A DNA stretch of 49,800 nt from Corallococcus exercitus (GTDB taxonomy: Bacteria; Myxococcota; Myxococcia; Myxococcales; Myxococcaceae), in NCBI RefSeq assembly GCF_003611585.1, contig NZ_RAVW01000014.1, positions 1 through 49,800 on the forward strand, written 5' to 3'. The notes beneath the pieces were generated by a model. It did not search any database and was not told where the DNA came from. It worked only from the letters and a program-made list of their open reading frames with translations. Positions within the stretch are counted from its first letter, which is position 1, and the number at the start of each line of letters is the position of its first letter. Positions 20,701-25,615 of this stretch are shown here, piece by piece. Both the position numbers and the translations under genes were made by a program.

Positions 20701-22606
20701 CCCTCCGACGGATCCGCACGAGTTGGAGAAGGTGCTGGTGCACCACGGAGTGACGACGCTGTGGCTCACCTCCGGCCTCTTCACGCAGGTGGTGGATTCA
20801 CACCTGCCTGCGCTGCGCTCGCTGCGCCAGGTGCTCACTGGCGGCGACGTCGTCTCCGCGCCCCACGTGCGCAAGGTGCTGGAGCAGTTGAGCATCCCCG
20901 TCACCGCTGGCTATGGCCCGACGGAGACCACCGTCTTCGCCACCAGTCACCGCTTCACGCAGGCCTCTCAGGTGGGGGCCTCCGTCCCGCTGGGCCGCCC
21001 GTTGGGCAACACGCAGGTGTACGTGCTGGATGCTTCCGGCCAGCCCGTTCCTCCGGGCGTGCAGGGCGAAATCTTCGTCGGTGGTGACGGCCTTGCTCGC
21101 GGCTACGTGGGCCAGCCCGCGCTCACCGCGGAGCGCTTCCTCCCCGACCCCTTCGCCACAACTCCAGGCGCGCGCCTCTACCGCACCGGAGACCTCGGCC
21201 GCTGGCGGAACGACGGCGTGCTGGAGTTCCTCGGCCGCGCGGATGTCCAGGTGAAGGTGCGTGGCTTCCGCATCGAGCTGGCTGAAATCGAAGCCGCGCT
21301 CCTGGCCCACTCCGCCGTGCGTGAGGCCGTCGTCATCGCCCGGGAGGATGTGCCCGGCGACAAGCGCCTCATCGCCTACGTCGTCGCGCCCGCATCCCTG
21401 GACGTGACGGAGCTGCGCGCGTTCCTCAAGCAGCGGCTGCCCGACTACATGGTGCCTTCCACCGTGGTCCGTCTGGACGCGCTGCCCCTCACCTCCAACG
21501 GCAAGGTCGACCGCAAGGCCCTGCCCGCTCCCGACTCCGCGACCTCGGCCGGCGACTACGTCGCGCCCCGCACGGTCCTGGAGGAACAGCTGGCGCGGTC
21601 CTTCGCGGAGGTGCTGCGCGTGCCTCGCGTCAGCGTCACCGACAGCTTCTTCGACCTCGGTGGCCACTCGCTGCTCGCCCTGCGGCTGATGGCGGCCATC
21701 CGCGAACACACGGGCCAGGTGATCCCCATGGCCGCCCTCTTCCAGCACTCCACCGTGGAGCAGCTGGCGCGCCGGGTGCGGCAGGAAGCCACCGCGCTTC
21801 CCCCCAACCTCGTGCGACTGGACGCGGGCACCTCCAGCGCTCGCGCCCTCTTCCTCGTCCATGGCGGCGGCGGCAGTGTGCTGGGCTACGCGGAGCTGGT
21901 CCGACAGCTCGGCGACGACCGGCCCGTCTACGGTCTGTCCGCATCGGGGCTGGACGGCGGCGCCTTGCCTCCCGCGTCCATCGAAGCGCTGGCACGCGAC
22001 TACCTCGCCCAGGTCCGCGCCGTGCAGCCGCAAGGGCCGTACCTGCTGGGAGGCTGGTCCTTCGGTGGGCTCGTCGCGCTGGAGATGTCACGACAGCTCC
22101 AGCTCACAGGTGAGCAGGTGGAGCTGCTGGCCCTCATGGACTCCACCGTGCCCACGCCCCAGCCGCGTCCCGCGGCCGACCCGCTCGGCATGCTGGCCCT
22201 CTTCGCGCGGACGCTCGGGCTGCCCTGGCAGGAGCTGCCCCTGGAGCTGGACCGCCTGCGGCGTCTGGAGGGACGCGAGCAACTCGCCTACGTCCTGGAG
22301 CAGCTCCGGAACGCGCCGGCGAAGGACCTCGGTCTGGACCTGGATGGCGCGGAGCACCTGTTCGCCCTGCACTCGCGGCTCTACGACGCGCAGCGCGGCT
22401 ACGTGCCCGGCGGTGGCTACTCGGGGCCCACGCTGCTCTTCCAGGCCGCCACGGCGCGGACCGAGTCCGGGGAGCCAGACTGGAGCACGTGGCTCACGGG
22501 GCCCCTCACCCGGTACGAGGTCCCGGGAGACCACTACACGATGCTGAGCGCCCCCCACGCCGCCACCGTGGCAGAGCGGCTCCGCCACCACCTGCGAGCG
22601 CTGTAG
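8798..22606 (+). CDS. Giant non-ribosomal peptide synthetase, C-A-T-A-T-C-(A remnant)-C-A-T-C-A-T-TE
   Basis: A 4602-residue cytoplasmic assembly line. Marks by residue from this start: C1 HHIITDG (155); A1 YTSGSTGTPKG (632); T1 Ser1018 in LGGHSL; no C domain; A2 FTSGSTGRPKG (about 1273); T2 Ser1663 in LGGSSL; C2 HHVISDA (1853); a 50-residue start of an A domain only (about 2178-2226); C3 HHIVSDG (2372); A3 YTSGSTGRPKG (2851); T3 Ser3233; C4 HHIVSDG (3426); A4 FTSGSTGRPKG (about 3901); T4 Ser4291; thioesterase with GWSFGG (Ser4421) and GDHY. Specificity codes read by alignment to GrsA: A1 DLESIGTVM(K), similar to Lys-type codes; A2 and A4 DALWLGGVF(K), Val-like; A3 DLFNNALTY(K), a published alanine code. 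No epimerase or tailoring domain is seen. Start: 8798 has GAAGG about 13 nt upstream; ATG 8762 has no ribosome site and lies in codons with poor third-position GC, but cannot be excluded. The frame is open to 8552. No MbtH, PPTase or exporter gene adjoins it. Confidence 0.95.
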   Translation: MTPEQKRARLAELLRTKVRPTQAPVSFSQERMWFQDRLSPGSAAFNIPVRVRFSGVLDVAVLRASLQALVRRHAPLRTTFIEQDGRPVQHIAPALELALPVVDLQALPASEREAELQRLLTDEARQPFDLEKGPLLVTVLYRLDALEHVLLLKLHHIITDGWSMGVLVRELSALYLALAEGKPSPLSPLPMQYADYAAWQREYLRGEVLESHLGWWRERLDPDAVLELPTDRPRAAVLSGRGARINAMLPVALVEAIKALALTEGNTLFGVLLSAFQVLLSRYSGQQDVVVGTSVAGRGRVELEGLIGLFTNYLAFRTDLSGQPSFRELLARVRETTLEAYAHQDVPFEKLVDALKPERQLSVNPLFQVALTLQNAPLPPLRLPGLVLDAQPVDNRTSKTDLSLIAMELPQQGMRLTAEYSTDLFDPGSIQRLLAHLRTLLEGAVADPDRRVSELPLMDAAEAMRIQREWAGNAAPFPEDRCLHSLFETQAQRTPGAVAVQFQGQALTYAQLDARANQLAHSLRRRGVGPESRVALSVERSLDVAVGLLGILKAGGAWVPVDPLLPRERLAFMLEDSGASVLVTQAPLLERFPEGMRARALCLDAERDGLAGESVLAPASGVGPRNLAYVLYTSGSTGTPKGTAIEHRGVCNLVAHEATAYGIGPGSRVLQFASLSFDLSVEEIFTTLCNGATLVLAPLEDLMPGEPLRKLLRDEALTVISLTPATLAATAPEGLPALRTVISGGEALPPEVVARWAPGRTFLNTYGPTEATVMATLTECTADGRVPSIGRPLANVRAYVLDARGGLVPVGVKGELHLGGVGVARGYAGRPALTAERFVPDAFSGEAGARLYRTGDVVRWREDGTLEFVGRADAQVKVRGFRIELGEVEAALAKLPPVRDAVVVAREDGPGGKRLVGYVVLRDGVTAQGPGLRADLKNALPEYMVPSAVVVLPALPLTTNGKVDRKALPAPDLAGSDPREYVAPRTPTEQRLAGLWQELLGVTRVGAHDHFFDLGGHSLLATQALSRIRQAFTVELPLRRLFESPTLDAVARLIDEALAGKGQPVPAPRRSQESRTRSVPTIPLEDVAREWKEQPQDTVAPFTAELRQRVLVEWNATEAEYPRGATLPEVFARVVARFPEKVAVEFGDARLTYRQLEERANRLAWHLRSLGVDTDSRVAVALERSLELVVSLVAILKAGAAYVPLDPAYPRERLAAMVEDARPRVLLTSRALLPKLPHADLLPVVLEEVSLDALPVHAPPSSALPLSLAYIDFTSGSTGRPKGVGTPHSAVLRTVFGVDYARFGPDETLLLMAPLAFDASTLEVWGALLHGAKLAVFPAHPPTDPHELEKVLVHHGVTTLWLTSGLFTQVVDSHLPALRSLRQVLTGGDVVSAPHVRKVLEQLSIPVTAGYGPTETTVFATSHRFTQASQVGAAVPLGRPLGNTQVYVLDASGQPVPPGVQGEIFVGGDGLARGYVGQPALTAERFVPDAFSGEAGARLYRTGDLGRWRDDGVLEFLGRADAQVKVRGFRIELAEIEAALLAHSDVREAVVIAREDVPGDKRLVAYVVAPASLDVTELRAFLKQRLPDYMVPSLLGRLDVLPLTSNGKVDRKALPHPSTFQTRTPTRPPRTDTERLLATLWEEVLQTGTVGAEDHFFELGGSSLSATQVLSRIRRTFQTELSIADFFAAPTVEAIARRLESQGPVRPALSVPALKPVPRDGDLPLSFAQQRLWFFSKLEPESAAYNLPFVMRLEGALDVPALAAGLRDLLQRHESLRTTFREQASGPVQVITAAPTLPAAWMDLSALPDAEHALRSILDDEARQVFDLEAGPLWRVLVVRMSARHHLLLLTMHHVISDAWSMGVLLQELTTLYAAHSEGQAPRLKPLPVQYADFSVWQRDWLRDAALEAQLGWWRAQLHGAPKALELPTDRPRPAAQTFRGAVVPFQFPRELSDAMQALCRSEGVTPSMVVLATFQVLLSRYSGQEDVCVGSPIAGRHHAELEGLIGFFVNTLVLRTKLDGDPSFRELLSRVRDVALGAYAHQDVPFEKLVEALRPERDPRRTPLFQVMLAYQNAPMPETLTTGLRLHPLEPRGGTAKFDLTLALNDTADGLKGLLEYNTDLFDAATASRMVGHLRALLDSAVHAPERRLSALPMLTLEERELLSHSWSKPGVATAEDASLHGLLQAQARLHPDLTAFEHEGTPLTWAEAYQRAREVLRALRGRGVVALPPPPPLVPVARTGPLPLSFAQQRLWLVDQLEPGSAAYNLFLALRVEGALDVGALERSFAALIARHESLRTVFVLREGEPVQVILPTVPFALETVDLGEVSDEVVTQRLQAEALRPFDLERGPLLRAALLRLAPRTHVLWLNMHHIVSDGWSMGVLVRELSALYSAQVSRQPSPLPPLPVQYVDYAAWQRAWLKDEVLEHHLAYWRRQLAGVPPLLELPTDKPRPRVQSQRGAQVPVHLSGALTEALQALCQRERATLFMGLVTAWQVLLSRYSGQEDIPLGSPIAGRTREDTEGLIGFFVNTLVLRTHVDARAPFRELLGQVRATTLAAYEHQDAPFEKLVEELQPRRSLSHSPLFQVLLALQNAPVQALSLPGDSAPLRLLPLEQAEQTTQFDLTLALARTPQGLQGALSYRTDLFEASTAARMVEHLRTLLEAAVAKPDEAVGRLPLLTASERHHLLVTWNQTQAEYPRDATIPRLFEAQARRTPEAIAVVSGAQRLTYRELDARANQLAHRLRKLGVGPESRVGLCVERTTDVVVGTLGILKAGGAYVPLDPRYPKDRLGWLLEDANGPALVAHSHLLPSLPAFTAQAVCLDRGADLDREPATAPPAGVHPENVAYLIYTSGSTGRPKGVAVTHRNAVAFLAWATETFTEEETKAVLAATSLNFDLSVFELFAPLVRGGSVVVVRDALSLAEARPDAEVTLINTVPSAMAQLVRMGAVPPSVRVVNLAGEALPETLAKAVYAVPTVRKLYNLYGPSEDTTYSTVSRVERDEVPNIGRPLTNTRAYVLDANLQPVPIGVAGELYLAGEGQARGYLARPELTAERFVPELHGPAGSRMYRTGDRVRYRADGVLEYLGRVDFQVKVRGFRIELGEVESALRQHAAVKDAVVVAKGEGEEKRLVAYVAPKPGAALETKALKADLRQRLPEYMVPGTVVVLEALPLNANGKVDRKALPEPEAPTSGNTYEAPRTQLEATLAAIWAQVLRVPRVGVRDDFFALGGHSLLATQVVSRVRTETGAQLPLRALFEAPSVESLASRVEAALRSRQAVPRPPLVAVARTGPLPLSFAQQRLWFLDRLQPGSVHYNIPAALRLDGPLDAEALIRGLRELVHRHEALRTTFHAREDGEPVQHPHAQGELTVSRVELRQLPEAEQDAEVRRLALEEARRPFDLTRAPLMRATLLRLSEQRHVLLVTLHHIVSDGWSNRVLVEELGALYAAFSRGQPSPLPPLALQYADFAAWQRDWLKGEVLDQQVGWWKRQLAGAPHALELPTDKPRPAVQTYQGAQVPVVLSQEASRRLKALCQQEVATPFMALLALWQVLLASYSGQEDFAVGSPIAGREHGELEGLVGFFVNTLVLRAQVDRRGSFRQLLRRVKEVALGAYAHQDLPFERLVEELKPARDPSRGPLFQVLFTLRDTTAPRSPRGEELKLHPLDVEDTTAKFDLELSLAESPEGFVGTLGYNTALFEPRTAARMAEHFRTLAEGLVARPEAPLESVSLLTPTERQQVLVEWNATEAEYPRGATLPEVFARVVARFPEKVAVEFGDARLTYRQLEERANRLAWHLRSLGVDTDSRVAVALERSLELVVSLVAILKAGAAYVPLDPAYPRERLAAMVEDARPRVLLTSRALLPKLPHADLLPVVLEEVSLDALPAHAPPSSALPLSLAYIDFTSGSTGRPKGVGTPHSAVLRTVFGVDYARFGPDETLLLMAPLAFDASTLEVWGALLHGAKLAVFPAHPPTDPHELEKVLVHHGVTTLWLTSGLFTQVVDSHLPALRSLRQVLTGGDVVSAPHVRKVLEQLSIPVTAGYGPTETTVFATSHRFTQASQVGASVPLGRPLGNTQVYVLDASGQPVPPGVQGEIFVGGDGLARGYVGQPALTAERFLPDPFATTPGARLYRTGDLGRWRNDGVLEFLGRADVQVKVRGFRIELAEIEAALLAHSAVREAVVIAREDVPGDKRLIAYVVAPASLDVTELRAFLKQRLPDYMVPSTVVRLDALPLTSNGKVDRKALPAPDSATSAGDYVAPRTVLEEQLARSFAEVLRVPRVSVTDSFFDLGGHSLLALRLMAAIREHTGQVIPMAALFQHSTVEQLARRVRQEATALPPNLVRLDAGTSSARALFLVHGGGGSVLGYAELVRQLGDDRPVYGLSASGLDGGALPPASIEALARDYLAQVRAVQPQGPYLLGGWSFGGLVALEMSRQLQLTGEQVELLALMDSTVPTPQPRPAADPLGMLALFARTLGLPWQELPLELDRLRRLEGREQLAYVLEQLRNAPAKDLGLDLDGAEHLFALHSRLYDAQRGYVPGGGYSGPTLLFQAATARTESGEPDWSTWLTGPLTRYEVPGDHYTMLSAPHAATVAERLRHHLRAL
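12125..13642 (+). repeat. Direct repeat copy 1: A2 adenylation domain DNA
   Basis: This 1518-bp stretch aligns without gaps to 20009-21526 at a constant offset of 7884 bp and is well over 90% identical by eye. It begins exactly at the usual C-to-A junction (VLVEWNATEAEYPRG) and ends at the A-to-T junction (GKVDRKALP). It covers the full adenylation domain and no C or T domain. The main divergent patches are near 13256-13295 and 13570-13600. Confidence 0.95.
15331..15476 (+). other. Remnant of an adenylation domain fused to the next condensation domain
   Basis: After C2 the frame enters the first 50 or so residues of an A domain (SLHGLLQAQARLHPDLTAFE, then TPLTWAEAYQRAREVLRALRGRG), matching the N-terminal A-domain consensus up to the second helix. 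It then jumps through a run of prolines straight into the T-to-C linker and C3 (PLSFAQQRLW). The rest of the A domain and the following carrier domain are missing, with the frame intact. Confidence 0.85.
20009..21526 (+). repeat. Direct repeat copy 2: A4 adenylation domain DNA
   Basis: Partner of 12125-13642 with constant offset 7884 bp. Here the A domain is in a normal context, preceded by a complete C domain (C4) and followed by T4 and the thioesterase. This suggests it is the donor and the A2 copy is the derived one, though direction is not proven. Confidence 0.95.
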
Positions 22607-22615
22607 CGCGAACGA

Positions 22616-22641
22616 GCGCGGGCCCGGATGCGGGCCCGCGC
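22616..22641. terminator. Hairpin between convergent NRPS and FBP-type genes
   Basis: GCGCGGGCCC (22616-22625) pairs perfectly with GGGCCCGCGC (22632-22641) over a 6-nt loop and fills the 36-nt gap between two convergent stop codons. It has no T-run, so it may be a bidirectional terminator of the U-less kind or simply protect both 3' ends. Confidence 0.55.
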
Positions 22642-22642
22642 A

Positions 22643-23113
22643 TCACTCGTCCGCCCCGGGCTCGTGACCCAACGCCTCGGCCGCGAAGCGCGCCATGCGC
22701 TGAATCAGCTGGGCGTTCTCGTCCAGGGTGCTGCGCCCGGCCCGGTCCGCCAGGGCCTCCAGCCGCTCACCGCAGCGCAGGTCCAGGCAGAGGTTCACGC
22801 CCACCCGGCGCTTCGAGTCGACATCCGTGGTGAGCAGGCCGATCTCCGCGTCCGTGGACGTCCAGCACCAGTCACACATCTTGGGCGCCAGGGTGGGGTC
22901 CCCCTGTTGATCCCTGCGGAAGGCGATGCCCGTGGGGTGCTTGCTCCCGGGCGCGACGAACACGAGGAAGACGCGCACCCCATAGGGATCCACCCACGCG
23001 AGGTAGTCCCGGACGAAGAGCGGGAGCCGGGTGCCCTTGGGCAGCTCGACGTACTTGCGATCCCTGGAGCGGAATGCGCGCAGCAACTCTTTCTCTGACT
23101 CGATTCGGAACAT
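22643..23113 (-). CDS. FBP-type treble-clef zinc-finger protein (EF-G-binding-like C-terminal domain)
   Basis: The 156-residue protein matches the FBP domain, the C-terminal treble-clef found in fusidic-acid-resistance-type EF-G-binding proteins and as stand-alone proteins in many bacteria. Seen: ELPKGTRLPLFVRDYLAWVDPYG-like beta region, CDWC as the first zinc pair, SKRRVGVNLC with a following CLDLRC pair, and a C-terminal helix. Known relatives with the complete FBP architecture release EF-G from fusidic acid; a stand-alone protein like this need not confer resistance. The start at 23113 is chosen over 23152 because homologues begin MFRIxSE. It is divergent from the next gene, sharing a 135-nt promoter gap. 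Confidence 0.85.
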   Translation of the reverse strand: MFRIESEKELLRAFRSRDRKYVELPKGTRLPLFVRDYLAWVDPYGVRVFLVFVAPGSKHPTGIAFRRDQQGDPTLAPKMCDWCWTSTDAEIGLLTTDVDSKRRVGVNLCLDLRCGERLEALADRAGRSTLDENAQLIQRMARFAAEALGHEPGADE

Positions 23114-23248
23114 GGCGTTCTCTTCCCTGCCTGCCTTCCAGCGCACCCTCAACGTGCGTCAGCCTGCCTTGTCCATCCCCCCAGGACACTGGGTGGAAAT
23201 GACCACCGCATACCAGCTTGGAAGGCACCCGTGTTCCGAGGTTCCCCC

Positions 23249-24223
23249 ATGCACCTTCCCTTACGACTCGTGCTGCCCGTGCTGGTCATCGGGCTGGGAG
23301 GCATCGCCTGTGGCGATGAGGCTTCCCCCATCCCCAACACCGCTCCGACCGTCAGTGGTCCCACGGTGCAAGCGGCGAGCGTGACGTCCGGCACACCCGT
23401 CGCGATGACGCTGGAGGCGTCGGACGCGGACGGAGACGCGCTCACCTACACCTGGACGCAGCTGCCTGCCTCCCCAGCGGGCACCTTCGACGACCCCTCC
23501 GCGGCCCAGCCCTCCTGGACCGCGCCTGACGTGGACAGCACCCAGAGCTTCACGCTGAAGGTGAGCGTGAGCGACGGCAGGGGCGGCTCCAGCGAGGGCG
23601 CCATCGACGTCACCGTGCGCAAGACCAACCAGCCGCCCACCGTGAGCGTCACCGCGCCCACGTCGCTGGTGGCCGGAGCGATCGGCATGTTCAGCGTCAC
23701 CGCGAGCGACCCGGATGGCGACCCGCTGACCTACGCGTGGACTCAGAGCGCTCCGAGCACACCGGGTACCTGGCTGGGCAGCACCACCGGCGAGAGCGCG
23801 CAGTGGTACTCGCCCGTCGTCGCGACCCAGACCGCGTTCACCTTCTCCGTGAGCGTCTCGGATGGCGTGGGCCTGCCCGTGGTGCGGACCGTCACCCTGC
23901 CCGTGTCGGTGCCCCGCTACGGCGCGGACGTCCAGGCCCTGTGGAACTCCGTGGAGTGCACGAAGTGTCACGGCAAGGCCGGCAACCTGAGCCTCGCGGC
24001 GGGCAGCAGCCACGCAAGCCTGATCAACGTCGCCGCCAGGGCTTGCGGCAGCCTCCAGCGCGTCACGCCCGGAGACCCGGACCACTCGGCGCTCATCCAG
24101 AAGATGGAGGGCACCGGGTGCGGAGACCGCATGCCGGCCAGCAAGCCGGAGTACTTCGATCAGCACCCGGGCCTGAACATCCTGGTCCGCTCGTGGATCC
24201 TCGCGGGTGCGGCCAACGACTGA
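23249..24223 (+). CDS. Lipoprotein with two Ig/PKD-like domains and a c-type cytochrome-like C-terminus
   Basis: The start at 23249 has GAGG 7 nt upstream and gives a lipoprotein signal ending GIAC. GTG 23231 is an alternative. Two repeats of about 95 residues follow, each with SDxDGDxLTYxWTQ and a closing VSVSDG, typical of PKD/cadherin-like extracellular folds. The C-terminal 95 residues carry one heme-attachment motif CTKCH (codons 23957-23971), a plausible axial Met in GDRMPAS, and a helix ending VRSWILAGA as in monoheme cytochrome c domains. Probable role is electron transfer or surface redox at the cell envelope. There are two further cysteines between the motif and the Met that could form a disulfide. 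Confidence 0.8.
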   Translation: MHLPLRLVLPVLVIGLGGIACGDEASPIPNTAPTVSGPTVQAASVTSGTPVAMTLEASDADGDALTYTWTQLPASPAGTFDDPSAAQPSWTAPDVDSTQSFTLKVSVSDGRGGSSEGAIDVTVRKTNQPPTVSVTAPTSLVAGAIGMFSVTASDPDGDPLTYAWTQSAPSTPGTWLGSTTGESAQWYSPVVATQTAFTFSVSVSDGVGLPVVRTVTLPVSVPRYGADVQALWNSVECTKCHGKAGNLSLAAGSSHASLINVAARACGSLQRVTPGDPDHSALIQKMEGTGCGDRMPASKPEYFDQHPGLNILVRSWILAGAAND

Positions 24224-24278
24224 CGGCCTCGCGCGAGAGGCTCGCGCCCCTTCCGGCAGGGGCATAGGCTCAGCCCTC

Positions 24279-25190
24279 GTGGCCGCCCACCCGCCCCTGC
24301 TGGATGACATGGTCCTCTTCGCGGAGGTGGTGGCGACGGCCAGCATCACCTCCGCGGCGGAGCGCCTGGGCCTGCGCAAGTCCACGGTGAGCCGCCGGCT
24401 GGCGGCCCTGGAGGAGCGCCTGGGCATCCGGCTGCTCGAGCGCAACACGCGCAGACTCCGCCTCACCGAGGCGGGCCGCGAGTACCACGCGCACTGCGCA
24501 CGGCTCGTCGCCGAGGCCCGCGAGGTGAACGCGGCCGTCAGCGAGTCGCGCGGCACGCCCCAGGGGACGCTGCGCATCGCCACGCTGTCCCTGCTGGGCG
24601 AATTGCTCACGCCCGTCATCGCCGAGCTGCTGCTGCACCAGCCCCGGCTGCGCGTGGAGGTGTCGCTCGCGCAGACGCACGTGGACCTCATCGCGGAGGA
24701 GTACGACCTGGCGCTGCGCACCGGCCCGCTCGCGGACTCGTCGCTGATGGCGCGCAGGCTGGGACGCCTGCGCACGGGCTACTACGCCAGCCCCAGCTAC
24801 CTGAGCCGCCACGGCACGCCCCGGACACCCGAGGCGCTGACGGGCCACGAGTGCATCCTCCTGGCCGAGTCCGGCACCGACGAGGTGTGGTTCTTCGGCG
24901 AGGGCAGGAGCGCGCGCACGGTGCCGGTGACGGGCCGCCTGCGCGTGCCGAGCGAGCGCGCGGGCCAGGCGGCGGCGCGCGCGGGCCTGGGCATCGTGCG
25001 GCTCGCGGCCTCGCTGGTGGCGGACGACGTGCGCACGGGGCTGCTCGTCCCGGTGCTCGCGGCGGACACGCCCCCGGGCCTGCCCATCTTCGCCGTCTAC
25101 CCGAGCCGCCGGCAGCTGCCCCTCAAGGTGCGCGCCTTCCTGAAGCTCCTGTCCGCGCGCGGCGCCGCGCTCCCGTGGGAAGAGGAATAG
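24279..25190 (+). CDS. LysR-family transcriptional regulator
   Basis: N-terminal winged helix-turn-helix with the family pattern FAEVVATASITSAAERLGLRKS followed by STVSRRLAALEERLGIRLLERNTRRLRLTEAG, then a two-lobed effector-binding domain of about 200 residues. The ATG-initiated frame from 24207 would overlap the previous gene. GTG 24279 gives a normal short N-terminus; ATG 24309 is also possible but would leave almost nothing before the first helix. LysR regulators often control a divergent neighbour, but here both neighbours run the same way, so the target is not evident. It ends 95 nt before the thioredoxin gene. Confidence 0.88.
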   Translation: MAAHPPLLDDMVLFAEVVATASITSAAERLGLRKSTVSRRLAALEERLGIRLLERNTRRLRLTEAGREYHAHCARLVAEAREVNAAVSESRGTPQGTLRIATLSLLGELLTPVIAELLLHQPRLRVEVSLAQTHVDLIAEEYDLALRTGPLADSSLMARRLGRLRTGYYASPSYLSRHGTPRTPEALTGHECILLAESGTDEVWFFGEGRSARTVPVTGRLRVPSERAGQAAARAGLGIVRLAASLVADDVRTGLLVPVLAADTPPGLPIFAVYPSRRQLPLKVRAFLKLLSARGAALPWEEE

Positions 25191-25285
25191 GGCTCCTGGC
25201 GGAACAATGCGTCCCGCGCGGGGTGCTCCTCCCCGCCCCCGCCCGCGGTTACATCCCCTGGACACGCAGCGCAGGGAGGATGGAC

Positions 25286-25612
25286 ATGGCTGGCAACGTC
25301 ATTGAATTGGGCGACGCGGAGTTCCAACGCGAGGTGCTGGAGTCGCAGGAGCCGGTGCTGGTGGACTTCACCGCCACCTGGTGCCCGCCGTGCCGGGTCA
25401 TCGCGCCGGTCATCGACACGCTGGCCGCCGAGTACAAGGGCCGGATGAAGATGGTGAAGCTCAACGTGGATGACCACCCGAGGACGCCCGAGCAGTACGG
25501 CATCCGGGCCATGCCCACCCTGCTGTTCTTCAAGGGCGGGAAGGTGGTGAAGCAGGTCGTGGGCGCCGTGCCGAAGGCGAAGCTGGAGGAGGCCGTGCGC
25601 CAGGTGCTCTGA
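25286..25612 (+). CDS. Thioredoxin-family protein, WCPPC active site
   Basis: A 108-residue single-domain thioredoxin fold with VLVDFTATWCPPCRVIAP (Cys33/Cys36) and the cis-proline segment MPTLLFFKGG. No signal peptide, so cytoplasmic. The active site is WCPPC, not the WCGPC of housekeeping thioredoxin, which usually shifts the redox potential. The start at 25286 places AGGGAGG 6 nt upstream; the ATG at 25280 touches the ribosome site and is rejected. Its stop lies 3 nt from the stop of the convergent acyltransferase gene. Confidence 0.92.
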   Translation: MAGNVIELGDAEFQREVLESQEPVLVDFTATWCPPCRVIAPVIDTLAAEYKGRMKMVKLNVDDHPRTPEQYGIRAMPTLLFFKGGKVVKQVVGAVPKAKLEEAVRQVL

Positions 25613-25615
25613 CGC

